Positions 12,297-23,082 of a stretch of 64,000 bases of DNA are shown here, in pieces; position 1 is the stretch's first letter; every line of letters starts with the position of its first letter. Origin of the DNA: Stropharia rugosoannulata. Taxonomy: Eukaryota > Basidiomycota > Agaricomycetes > Agaricales > Strophariaceae. A program made the position numbers and the translations under genes. The notes below the pieces were generated by a model. The model was not told where the DNA came from, searched no databases, and was given only the letters and a program-made list of their open reading frames with translations. The DNA lies in contig JANCIK010000013.1 of the NCBI GenBank assembly GCA_028532985.1, positions 1-64,000 of the forward strand. Direction: 5' to 3'.

Positions 12297-13561
12297 CTTT
12301 TCTGTGTCGCTTGCCCACTGTGCTACATTGCACGGTGGGGGGACTTGTGCACAGCGTGAGTAGGCTGAAAAGTGGGGATCGACGATCCCCACTTTTCAGA
12401 GTGGTGCGCCCACCGTGCTACATTGCACGGTGGGCGTTGATAGGCATACTGCGTGCGTATGCAGAAAAGTGGGGATCGACGATCCCCACCTTTCTGTGTC
12501 CGGTGTCCACCGTGCTACAGTGCACGGTGGGCGTGGATGTGCGTACTGCGTGCGTACGCAGAAAAGTGGGGATCGACGATCCCCACTTTTCTGTGTCCTG
12601 TGCCCACCGTGCTACATTGCACGGTGGGGGGACTTGTGCACGGCGTGCGTATGCAGAAAAGTGGGGATCGACGATCCCCACTTTTCTGTGTCCTGTGCCC
12701 ACCGTGCAACAATGCAGGGTGGGGGGACTTGGGTACGGCGTGAGGAGGCTGAAAAGTGGGGATCGACGATCCCCACTTTTCAGAGTGGTGTGCCCACCGT
12801 GCTACAGTGCACGGTGGGCGTTGATTTGCATACTGCGCAGACGCAGAAAAGTGGGGATCGTCGATCCCCACTTTCTGTGTCCTGTGCCCACCGTGCTACA
12901 TTGCACGGTGGGGGACGTGTGCACGGCGTGCGTGCAGAAAAGTGGGGATCGTCGATCCCCACTTTTCAGAGTGGTGTGCCCACCGTGCTACATTGCATGG
13001 TGGGCGTGGATGTGCGTTCTGCGTGCACAGGCTGAAAAGTGGGGATCGTCGATCCCCACTTTCTGTGTCCTGTGTCCACCGTGCTACATTGCACGGTGGG
13101 GGACTTGTGCACGGCGTGAGGAGGCTGGAAAGTGGGGATCGACGATCCCCACTTTCAGAGTAGTGCCCACCGTGCTACAGTGCACGGTGGGCGTTGATTT
13201 GCATACTGCGTGCGTACGCAGAAAAGTGGGGATCGACGATCCCCACTTTTCTGTGTACTGAGTACACCGTGAAACAATTCACCGTGGTGTGACATGTGCA
13301 CGGCAGACGCAGAAAAGTGGGGCTCGCCGCTCCCCACTTTTCTGCGTCCTTTGCCCACAGTGCAACAGTGCACGGTGGGGGGACTTGTGCACTGTGTGAG
13401 GCTGCTGAAAAGTGGGGATCGACGATCCCCACTTTTCAGAGTGGTGTGCCCACCGTGCTACAGTGCACGGTGGGCGTTGATGTGCATACCTCGTGCGTAC
13501 GCAGAAAAGTGGGGATCGACGATCCCCACTTTTCAAGACTGTATGCCCACGTTGCTGTTAC

Positions 13562-13578
13562 GGGTTCAGGGTTGAGGG
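13562..13578. repeat. Interstitial telomere-like repeat
   Basis: GGGTTCAGGGTTGAGGG sits in place of the usual second palindrome of a satellite B unit. It matches degenerate TTTAGGG repeat. Similar short tracts lie at 14,236-14,252, 14,427-14,443 (opposite strand) and 14,583-14,598. Confidence 0.6.
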
Positions 13579-14235
13579 TGCACCACTTCACCGCGCCCTG
13601 AAAAGTGGGGATCGACGATCCCCACATTTTACTAACCTGTACCCACCGTGCTATAGCCCTATGTGGGTACAGGCATGACCGTGTGTGTAGCACCCAAAAA
13701 AGTGGGGATCGACGATCCCCACTTTTCAGAGTCTTGTGCCCACCGTGCTACAGTGCACGGTGGGCGTTGATGTGCATACTGCGTGCGTAGGCAGAAAAGT
13801 GGGGATCGTCGATCCCCACTTTTCTGTGTCCTGTGTCCACCGTGCAACAGTGCACGGTGGGGGGACTTGTGCACGGCGTGGGGAGGCTGAGAAGTGGGGA
13901 TCGACGATCCCCACTTTTCAGAGTCGTGTGCCCACCGTGCTACATTGCACGGTGGGCGTGGATGTGCGTACTGCGTGCGTATGCTGAAAAGTGGGGATCG
14001 ACGATCCCCACTTTTCTGTGTCCTGTGTCCACCGTGCAACAGTGCACGGTGGGGGGACTTGCGCACGGCGTGGGGAGGCTGAAAAGTGGGGATCGACGAT
14101 CCCCACTTTTCAGAGTCGTGTGCCCACCGTGCTACATTGCACGGTGGGCGTGGATCTGCGTACTACGTGCGTACGCAGAAAAGTGGGGATCGACGATCCC
14201 CGCTTTTCAAGACTGTCTGTCCACCTTGCTGTTAA

Positions 14236-14252
14236 GGGTTCAGGGTTTAGGG
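14236..14252. repeat. Interstitial telomere-like repeat
   Basis: GGGTTCAGGGTTTAGGG includes one exact TTTAGGG unit. It is followed by GTGCACCGCTTCACGGCGCAC, a replacement hairpin in the same unit position as the tract at 13,562, so the two units share this variant by duplication. Confidence 0.6.
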
Positions 14253-14426
14253 TGCACCGCTTCACGGCGCACTGAAAAGTGGGGATCGACGATCCCCACA
14301 TTTCACTAACCTGTACCCACCGTGCTATAGCCCTATGTGGGTACAGGCATGACCGTGTGTGCAGCACCCAAAAAAGTGGGGATCGTCGATCCCCACTTTT
14401 AATCATGCCATGAGTGATGGCACTGT

Positions 14427-14443
14427 AAACCCTGAACCCTTAA
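14427..14443. repeat. Interstitial telomere-like repeat, opposite strand
   Basis: AAACCCTGAACCCTTAA is the C-rich strand version of the GGGTTCAGGG tracts nearby. The opposite orientation points to inversion or repair at this place. Confidence 0.5.
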
Positions 14444-14582
14444 CTCACCATGTGCACATGAACATAATTGCTGCATTTGAATGTTGAATGACTAACATTC
14501 ACATAGAAGTGGGGATCTTCGATCCCTTCTTTCCAGTATGCTGCAGCAGACCCACCATATTGGCATTGACGTGGTCAGTTAA

Positions 14583-14598
14583 GGGTTCAGGGTTCAGG
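14583..14598. repeat. Interstitial telomere-like repeat
   Basis: GGGTTCAGGGTTCAGG precedes a small hairpin (GCACCG, loop, CGGTGC) and a satellite B core. It is the fourth such tract within about 1 kb. Confidence 0.5.
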
Positions 14599-14939
14599 TG
14601 GCACCGTTTCACGGTGCACAGAAAAGTGGGGATCGACGATCCCCACTTTTCACTGTCCTGTGTCCACCGTGCAACAGTGCACAGTGGGGGTGGACGTGCA
14701 TACTGCTTCTGCACACAGAAATGTGGGGATCGACGATCCCCACTTTGCTGTGTCCTTTGCCCACTGTGCTACATTGCACGGTGAGCGTGCATGTGCGCTC
14801 TGCGTCCGCACGCAGAAAAGTGGGGATCGTCGATCCCCACTTTTCAAGGCTCTGTGCCCACTGTGCTACAGTCCACTGTGGGCATGGATTTGCGCAGTAC
14901 GTGAGTACCCAGATAATTTGGAGAGTCCAGTGTGCATTG

Positions 14940-15183
14940 CACTAGATCAGAACTAATCTCCACCCAACCCAACCCACCAGTAGTACCTCTCCCCACCCAA
15001 CCCATTCCATCCCTATCAATTGCAACCCAACCCAACCCATCCCTACCATTCCCAACCCAACCCATCCCTACCATTCCCAACCCAACCCATCCCTCTCAGT
15101 CCCTACCCAACCCATCCCATCCCTAGGGCTGAACCCTACTCCCAACCCTACCCAAAAAAGAAAAAGTAGCCCATAACCCTAAA
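14940..15183. repeat. Array-boundary element, copy 2
   Basis: This is the longest copy, with several direct repeats of CCCAACCCAACCCATCCCTA, and it ends in GTAGCCCATAACCCTAAA. The terminal CCCTAAA equals one telomere unit, and an A-type satellite starts directly after it. It separates satellite B from the second A-type array. Confidence 0.85.
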
Positions 15184-15945
15184 GAACACTGAGTACACTG
15201 CACTGGACTCGTAAAACTGGGGCTCTTGGATCCCCAGCTTCGTGTGCATTGTGTACTTGCAACAGAACGCTCAAAACTGGGGATCGACGATCCCCACTTT
15301 TGAGAGCACTGAGTACACTGCTCTGGACTCGTAAAACTGGGGATCGTGGATCCCCTGCTTCGTGTGCATCGAGTACATGCAGCAGAACGCTTAAAAATGG
15401 GGATCGTCGATCCCCACAATGTCATGCACTCAGTACACTGCACAGGACTCGTAAAACTGGGGATCGTGGATCCCCTGCTTCGTGTGCATCGACTACATGC
15501 AGCAGAACGCTTAAAACTGGGGATCGACGATCCCCACTTTTGAGAGCACTGAGTACACTGCACTGGACTCGTAAAACTGGGGATCGTGGATCTCAGCTTG
15601 CAGTGTCGAGTACATGCAGCAGAACGCTTAAAACTGGGGATCGTCGATCCCCACAATCTCATGCACTGAGTACACTGCTCTGGACTCGTCAAACTGGGGC
15701 TCTTGGATCCCCAGCTTCGTGTGCATTGTGTACTTGCAACAGAACGCTCAAAACTGGGGATCGTCGATCCCCACAATGTCATGCACTCAGTACACTGCAC
15801 TGGACTCGTAAAACTGGGGATCGTGGATCCCCAGCTTCGTGTGCATTGTGTACTTGCAACAGAACGCTCAAAACTGGGGATTGTCGATCCCCACAATCTC
15901 ATGCACTCAGTACACTGCACTGGACTTGTAAAACTGGGGATCGTG
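15184..15945. repeat. Satellite A2, inverted segment
   Basis: About six 120-bp A-type units read in the opposite orientation (CACTGAGTACACTGC, then CTCGTAAAACTGGGG, then CCCCAGCTTCGTGTGCAT). One unit near 15,590-15,610 has lost about 10 bp. The segment ends inside the palindrome at 15,936-15,952, from which the array continues in forward orientation. Confidence 0.93.
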
Positions 15946-18900
15946 GATCCCCATTTTTAAGCGTTCTGCTGCGTGTACTCGATGCACACGAAGCAGGGGA
16001 TCCACGATCCCCAGTTTTACGAGTCCTGTGCAGTGTACTGAGTGCATGAGATTGTGGGGATCGACGATCCCCATTTTTAAGCGTTCTGCTGCATGTACTC
16101 GATGCACACGAAGCAGGGGATCCACGATCCCCAGTTTTACGAGTCCAGTGCAGTGTACTCAGTGCTCTCAAAAGTGGGGATCGTCGAGCCCCATTTTTAA
16201 GCGTTCTGCTGCGTGTACTCGATGCACACGAAGCAGGGGATCCACGATCCCCAGTTTGACGAGTCCAGAGCAGTGTACTCAGTGCTCTCAAAAGTGGGGA
16301 TCGTCGATCCCCATTTTTAAGCGTTCTGTTGCATGTACTCGATGCTCACGAAGCTGGGGATCCAAGAGCCCCAGTTTTACGAGTCCAGTGCAGTGTACTC
16401 AGTGCTCTCAAAAGTGGGGATCGTCGATCCCCATTTTTAAGCGTTCTGCTGCATGTACTCGATGCACACGAAGCAGGGGATCCAAGAGCCCCAGTTTGAC
16501 GAGTCCAGAGCAGTGTACTCAGTGCATGAGATTGTGGGGATCGACGATCCCCAGTTTTAAGCGTTCTGCTGCATGTACTCGATGCACACGAAGCAGGGGA
16601 TCCACGATCCCCAGTTTGACGAGTCCAGAGCAGTGTACTCAGTGCTCTCAAAAGTGGGGATCGACGATCCCCAGTTTTAAGCGTTCTGCTGCATGTACTC
16701 GATGCACACGAAGCAGGGGATCCACGATCCCCAGTTTGACGAGTCCAGAGCAGTGTACTCAGTGCTCTCAAAAGTGGGGATCGTCGATCCCCATTTTTAA
16801 GCGTTCTGTTGCATGTACTCGATGCTCACGAAGCTGGGGATCCAAGAGCCCCAGTTTGACGAGTCCAGTGCAGTGTACTCAGTGCTCTCAAAAGTGGGGA
16901 TCGACGATCCCCATTTTTAAGCGTTCTGCTGCGTGTACTCGATGCACACGAAGCTGGGGATCCCAGAGCCCCAGTTTGACGAGTCCAGAGCAGTGTACTG
17001 AGTGCATGAGATTGTGGGGATCGACGATCCCCATTTTTAAGCGTTCTGCTGCATGTACTCGATGCACACGAAGCAGGGGATCCACGATCCCCAGTTTTAC
17101 GAGTCCAGTGCAGTGTACTCAGTGCTCTCAAAAGTGGGGATCGACGATCCCCATTTTTAAGCGTTCTGCTGCGTGTACTCGATGCACACGAAGCAGGGGA
17201 TCCACGATCCCCAGTTTTACGAGTCCAGTGCAGTGTACTGAGTGCATGACATTGTGGGGATCGACGATCCCCATTTTTAAGCGTTCTGCTGCGTGTACTC
17301 GATGCTCACGAAGCTGGGGATCCACGATCCCCAGTTTTACGAGTCCAGTGCAGTGTACTGAGTGCATGAGATTGTGGGGATCGACGATCCCCATTTTTAA
17401 GCGTTCTGCTGCGTGTACTCGATGCTCACGAAGCTGGGGATCCAAGAGCCCCAGTTTTACGAGTCCAGAGCAGTGTACTCAGTGCTCTCAAAAGTGGGGA
17501 TCGACGATCCCCATTTTTAAGCGTTCTGCTGCATGTACTCGATGCACACGAAGCAGGGGATCCACGATCCCCAGTTTTACGAGTCCAGTGCAGTGTACTC
17601 AGTGCTCTCAAAAGTGGGGATCGACGATCCCCATTTTTAAGCGTTCTGCTGCGTGTACTCGATGCTCACGAAGCTGGGGATCCACGATCCCCAGTTTTAC
17701 GAGTCCAGTGCAGTGTACTGAGTGCATGAGATTGTGGGGATCGACGATCCCCATTTTTAAGCGTTCTGCTGCGTGTACTCGATGCTCACGAAGCTGGGGA
17801 TCCAAGAGCCCCAGTTTTACGAGTCCAGAGCAGTGTACTCAGTGCTCTCAAAAGTGGGGATCGACGATCCCAATTTTTAAGCGTTCTGTTGCATGTACTC
17901 GATGCTCACGAAGCTGGGGATCCACGATCCCCAGTTTTACGAGTCCAGTGCAGTGTACTCAGTGCTCTCAAAAGTGGGGATCGACGATCCCCATTTTTAA
18001 GCGTTCTGCTGCATGTACTCGATGCTCACGAAGCTGGGGATCCAAGAGCCCCAGTTTTACGAGTCCAGAGCAGTGTACTCAGTGCTCTCAAAAGTGGGGA
18101 TCGTCGATCCCCATTTTTAAGCGTTCTGCTGCGTGTACTCGATGCACACGAAGCAGGGGATCCACGATCCCCAGTTTTACGAGTCCTGTGCAGTGTACTG
18201 AGTGCATGAGATTGTGGGGATCGACGATCCCCATTTTTAAGCGTTCTGCTGCATGTACTCGATGCACACGAAGCAGGGGATCCACGATCCCCAGTTTTAC
18301 GAGTCCAGTGCAGTGTACTCAGTGCTCTCAAAAGTGGGGATCGACGATCCCCATTTTTAAGCGTTCTGCTGCGTGTACTCGATGCTCACGAAGCTGGGGA
18401 TCCAAGAGCCCCAGTTTTACGAGTCCAGAGCAGTGTACTCAGTGCTCTCAAAAGTGGGGATCGACGATCCCAATTTTTAAGCGTTCTGTTGCATGTACTC
18501 GATGCACACGAAGCAGGGGATCCACGATCCCCAGTTTTACGAGTCCAGTGCAGTGTACTCAGTGCTCTCAAAAGTGGGGATCGTCGATCCCCATTTTTAA
18601 GCGTTCTGCTGCGTGTACTCGATGCACACGAAGCAGGGGATCCACGATCCCCAGTTTTACGAGTCCTGTGCAGTGTACTCAGTGCTCTCAAAAGTGGGGA
18701 TCGTCGATCCCCATTTTTAAGCGTTCTGCTGCGTGTACTCGATGCACACGAAGCAGGGGATCCACGATCCCCAGTTTTACGAGTCCAGTGCAGTGTACTC
18801 AGTGCTCTCAAAAGTGGGGATCGACGATCCCCATTTTTGAGCGTTCTGCTGCATGTACTCGATGCACACGAAGCAGGGGATCCACGATCCCCAGTTTTAC

Positions 18901-20712
18901 GAGTCCAGTGCAGTGTACTCAGTGCTCTCAAAAGTGGGGATCGTCGATCCCCATTTTTAAGCGTTCTGCTGCGTGTACTCGATGCACACGAAGCAGGGGA
19001 TCCACGATCCCCAGTTTTACGAGTCCTGTGCAGTGTACTGAGTGCATGAGATTGTGGGGATCGACGATCCCCATTTTTAAGCGTTCTGCTGCATGTACTC
19101 GATGCACACGAAGCAGGGGATCCACGATCCCCAGTTTTACGAGTCCAGAGCAGTGTACTCAGTGCTCTCAAAAGTGGGGATCGTCGATCCCCATTTTTAA
19201 GCGTTCTGTTGCATGTACTCGATGCTCACGAAGCTGGGGATCCAAGAGCCCCAGTTTTACGAGTCCAGTGCAGTGTACTCAGTGCTCTCAAAAGTGGGGA
19301 TCGACGATCCCCATTTTTAAGCGTTCTGCTGCGTGTACTCGATGCACACAAAGCAGGGGATCCACGATCCCCAGTTTTACGAGTCCTGTGCAGTGTACTG
19401 AGTGCATGAGATTGTGGGGATCGACGATCCCCATTTTTAAGCGTTCTGCTGCATGTACTCGATGCACACGAAGCAGGGGATCCACGATCCCCAGTTTTAC
19501 GAGTCCAGTGCAGTGTACTGAGTGCTCTCAAAAGTGGGGATCGACGATCCCCATTTTTAAGCGTTCTGCTGCGTGTACTCGATGCACACAAAGCAGGGGA
19601 TCCACGATCCCCAGTTTTACGAGTCCTGTGCAGTGTACTGAGTGCATGAGATTGTGGGGATCGACGATCCCCATTTTTAAGCGTTCTGCTGCGTGTACTC
19701 GATGCTCACGAAGCTGGGGATCCAAGAGCCCCAGTTTTACGAGTCCAGAGCAGTGTACTCAGTGCTCTCAAAAGTGGGGATCGACGATCCCCATTTTTAA
19801 GCGTTCTGCTGCGTGTACTCGATGCTCACGAAGCTGGGGATCCAAGAGCCCCAGTTTTACGAGTCCAGAGCAGTGTACTCAGTGCTCTCAAAAGTGGGGA
19901 TCGTCGATCCCCATTTTTAAGCGTTCTGCTGCATGTACTCGATGCACACAAAGCAGGGGATCCACGATCCCCAGTTTTACGAGTCCTGTGCAGTGTACTG
20001 AGTGCATGAGATTGTGGGGATCGACGATCCCCATTTTTAAGCGTTCTGTTGCATGTACTCGATGCACACGAAGCTGGGGATCCAAGAGGCCCAGTTTGAC
20101 GAGTCCTGTGCAGTGTACTGAGTGCATGAGATTGTGGGGATCGACGATCCCCATTTTTAAGCGTTCTGTTGCATGTACTCGATGCACACGAAGCTGGGGA
20201 TCCAAGAGGCCCAGTTTGACGAGTCCTGTGCAGTGTACTGAGTGCATGAGATTGTGGGGATCGACGATCCCCATTTTTAAGCGTTCTGTTGCATGTACTC
20301 GATGCACACGAAGCTGGGGATCCAAGAGGCCCAGTTTGACGAGTCCTGTGCAGTGTACTGAGTGCATGAGATTGTGGGGATCGACGATCCCCATTTTTAA
20401 GCGTTCTGTTGCATGTACTCGATGCACACGAAGCTGGGGATCCAAGAGGCCCAGTTTGACGAGTCCTGTGCAGTGTACTGAGTGCATGAGATTGTGGGGA
20501 TCGACGATCCCCATTTTTAAGCGTTCTGTTGCATGTACTCGATGCACACGAAGCTGGGGATCCAAGAGGCCCAGTTTGACGAGTCCTGTGCAGTGTACTC
20601 AGTGCATGAGATTGTGGGGATCGACGATCCCCATTTTTAAGCGTTCTGCTGCATGTACTCGATGCACACGAAGCTGGGGATCCACGATCCCCAGTTTTAC
20701 GAGTCCAGTGTG
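15946..20712. repeat. Satellite A2, forward 120-bp array
   Basis: About 40 units are related to satellite A but recognisably a separate subfamily: the odd core is followed by ATTTTTAAGCG instead of AGTTTTAAGCG, and the even half often reads AAGCAGGGG. Central-base variants GACG and GTCG of the core alternate irregularly. Five nearly identical units at about 20,000-20,600 with the even core GGGGATCCAAGAGGCCC show a recent local amplification. Long open frames here have the same trivial cause as in satellite A. Confidence 0.95.
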
Positions 20713-20903
20713 ATGTAACCAGTTGTATCCATCTGTCTCACCCCAACCCAACACCACTTGTCCCAACTCACCCTGTTCCTACACTACTGAACCCATCCAA
20801 ACCCAACCCATCCCTACTGCTCTCAACCCAACCCATCCCATCCCTAGGGCTGAACCCTACTCCCAACCCTACCCAAAAAAGAAAAAGTAGCCCATAACCC
20901 TAA
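20713..20903. repeat. Array-boundary element, copy 3
   Basis: It starts near TATCCATCTGTCTCACCCC and ends in GTAGCCCATAACCCTAAA, after which satellite C begins directly with CTGGGGCTCCACGCGCCCC. It is close to copy 1 in length and sequence. Confidence 0.85.
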
Positions 20904-22865
20904 ACTGGGGCTCCACGCGCCCCAATTTCACGATGCTGGAGCAGTGTACTCAGTGCAGACAATATTGCGAAGCAAGTTCACAAGTTTTGACTGTTCTGCT
21001 TCGAGTACTTGGTGCACTCGCAGCTGGGGCGCGTGGAGCCCCAGTTTCACAAAGCTGGAGCAATGTACTCAGTGCTGACAATATTGCGAAGCAATATCAC
21101 GAGTTTTGAGTGTTCTGCTTCGAGTACTTGGTGCACTCGCAGCTGGGGCTCCACGCGCCCCAATTTCACGAAGCTGGAGCAGTGTACTCAGTGCTGACAA
21201 TATTGCGATGCAAGATCACAAGTTTTGACTGTTCTGCTTCGAGTACTTGGTGCACACACAGCTGGGGCGCGTGGAGCCCCAGTTTCACAAAGCTGGAGCA
21301 ATGTACTCAGTGCTGACAATATTGCGAAGCAATATCACGAGTTTTGAGTGTTCTGCTTCGAGTACTCGGTGCACTCGCAGCTGGGGCTCCACGCGCCCCA
21401 ATTTCACGATGCTGGAGCAGTGTACTCAGTGCTGACAATATTGCGATGCAAGATCACAAGTTTTGAGTGTTCTGCTTCCAGTACTTGGTGCACTCGCAGC
21501 TGGGGCGCGTGGAGCCCCAGTTTCACGAAGCTGGAGCAATGTACTCAGTGCAGAGAATATTGCGAAGCAAGATCACAAGTTTTGACTGTTCTGCTTCGAG
21601 TACTTGGTGCACTCGCAGCTGGGGCTCCATGCGCCCCAGTTTCACGATGCTGGAGCAGTGTACTCAGTGCAGACAATATTGCGAAGCAAGTTCACAAGTT
21701 TTGACTGTTCTGCTTCGAGTCCTCGATGCACACACAGCTGGGGCTCCACGCGCCCCAATTTCACGATGCTGGAGCAGTGTACTCAGTGCTGACAATATTG
21801 CGATGCAAGATCACAAGTTTTGAGTGTTCTGCTTCGAGTCCTCGATGCACACACAGCTGGGGCTCCACGCGCCCCAATTTCACGATGCTGGAGCAGTGTA
21901 CTCAGTGCTGACAATATTGCGATGCAAGATCACAAGTTTTGAGTGTTCTGCTTCCAGTACTTGGTGCACTCGCAGCTGGGGCGCGTGGAGCCCCAGTTTC
22001 ACGAAGCTGGAGCAATGTACTCAGTGCAGAGAATATTGCGAAGCAAGATCACAAGTTTTGACTGTTCTGCTTCGAGTACTTGGTGCACTCGCAGCTGGGG
22101 CTCCATGCGCCCCAGTTTCACGAAGCTGGAGCAGTGTACTCAGTACTGACAATATTGCGAAGCAAGATCACAAGTTTTGACTGTTCTGCTTCGAGTACTT
22201 GGTGCACACACAGCTGGGGCGCGTGGAGCCCCAGTTTCACAAAGCTGGAGCAATGTACTCAGTGCTGACAATATTGCGAAGCAATATCACGAGTTTTGAG
22301 TGTTCTGCTTCGAGTACTCGGTGCACTCGCAGCTGGGGCTCCACGCGCCCCAATTTCACGATGCTGGAGCAGTGTACTCAGTGCTGACAATATTGCGATG
22401 CAAGATCACAAGTTTTGAGTGTTCTGCTTCCAGTACTTGGTGCACTCGCAGCTGGGGCGCGTGGAGCCCCAGTTTCACGAAGCTGGAGCAATGTACTCAG
22501 TGCAGAGAATATTGCGAAGCAAGATCACAAGTTTTGACTGTTCTGCTTCGAGTACTTGGTGCACTCGCAGCTGGGGCTCCATGCGCCCCAGTTTCACGAT
22601 GCTGGAGCAGTGTACTCAGTGCAGACAATATTGCGAAGCAAGTTCACAAGTTTTGACTGTTCTGCTTCGAGTCCTCGATGCACACACAGCTGGGGCTCCA
22701 CGCGCCCCAATTTCACGATGCTGGAGCAGTGTACTCAGTGCTGACAATATTGCGATGCAAGATCACAAGTTTTGACTGTTCTGCTTCGAGTACTCGGTGC
22801 ACACACAGCTGGGGCGCGTGGAGCCCCAGTTTCACCAAGCTGCAGCAGTGTACTCAGTGCTCACA
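20904..22865. repeat. Satellite C, 119-bp array with inverting core
   Basis: About 16.5 units of 119 bp. The unit is a distant relative of satellite A (shared GAGCAGTGTACTCAGTGC, TGTTCTGCTTCGAGTAC and GTGCACTCGCAGCTGGGG) but holds one core per unit. That core occurs in two mutually reverse-complementary forms within the same flank orientation: GGGGCTCCACGCGCCCC and GGGGCGCGTGGAGCCCC. A 952-bp higher-order repeat of eight units is visible (21,348-22,299 against 22,300-22,775). The period is not a multiple of three, so the frame moves from unit to unit. Confidence 0.95.
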
Positions 22866-23082
22866 AACAGTTCTATCCATCTGTCTCAACCAAACCCACC
22901 ACCAATTGTCCCAACCCAACCAGTCCCTACCATACTGAACCCATCCTAACCCAACCCATCCCTACTCATCTGAGCCCAACCCAACCCATCCCTAATCATC
23001 TGAGCCCAACCCAACTCATCCCTAGGGCTGAACCCTACTCCCAACCCTACCCAAAAAACAAAAAAGTAGCCCATAACCCTAG
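22866..23082. repeat. Array-boundary element, copy 4
   Basis: Starting near TATCCATCTGTCTCAACC, it has an internal duplication of CATCTGAGCCCAACCCAACC and ends in GTAGCCCATAACCCTAG. It marks the inner limit of the satellite block; beyond it the sequence is unique. Confidence 0.85.

Larger units (their letters stand above)
12285..14890. repeat. Satellite B, about 95-bp two-palindrome array
   Basis: About 27 units of 91-97 bp (cores at 12,374, 12,471, 12,568, 12,663, 12,758, 12,853 and 12,944, then onward). Each unit has two inverted repeats. The first is the 17-bp core GGGGATCGWCGATCCCC, usually extended by AAAAGT on the left and ACTTTT on the right to 29-31 bp. The second is CCCACCGTGC, a loop of about 6 bp, then GCACGGTGGG. 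The linkers between them, TGTGTCCTGTG and TGTGCACGGCGTGCG, vary more. From about 14,400 the units are sparser and more diverged. The core is the same as in satellite A although the rest of the unit is unrelated. Confidence 0.95.

Noticed and set aside
12285..14890. CRISPR-like array
   Set aside because: Regular palindromic repeats with spacers look CRISPR-like, but the intervening sequences are themselves repeated and palindromic, the host is eukaryotic, and no cas genes are present.
16028..20713. 1561-codon open frame in satellite A2
   Set aside because: Same trivial cause as in satellite A; it covers only repeat units.
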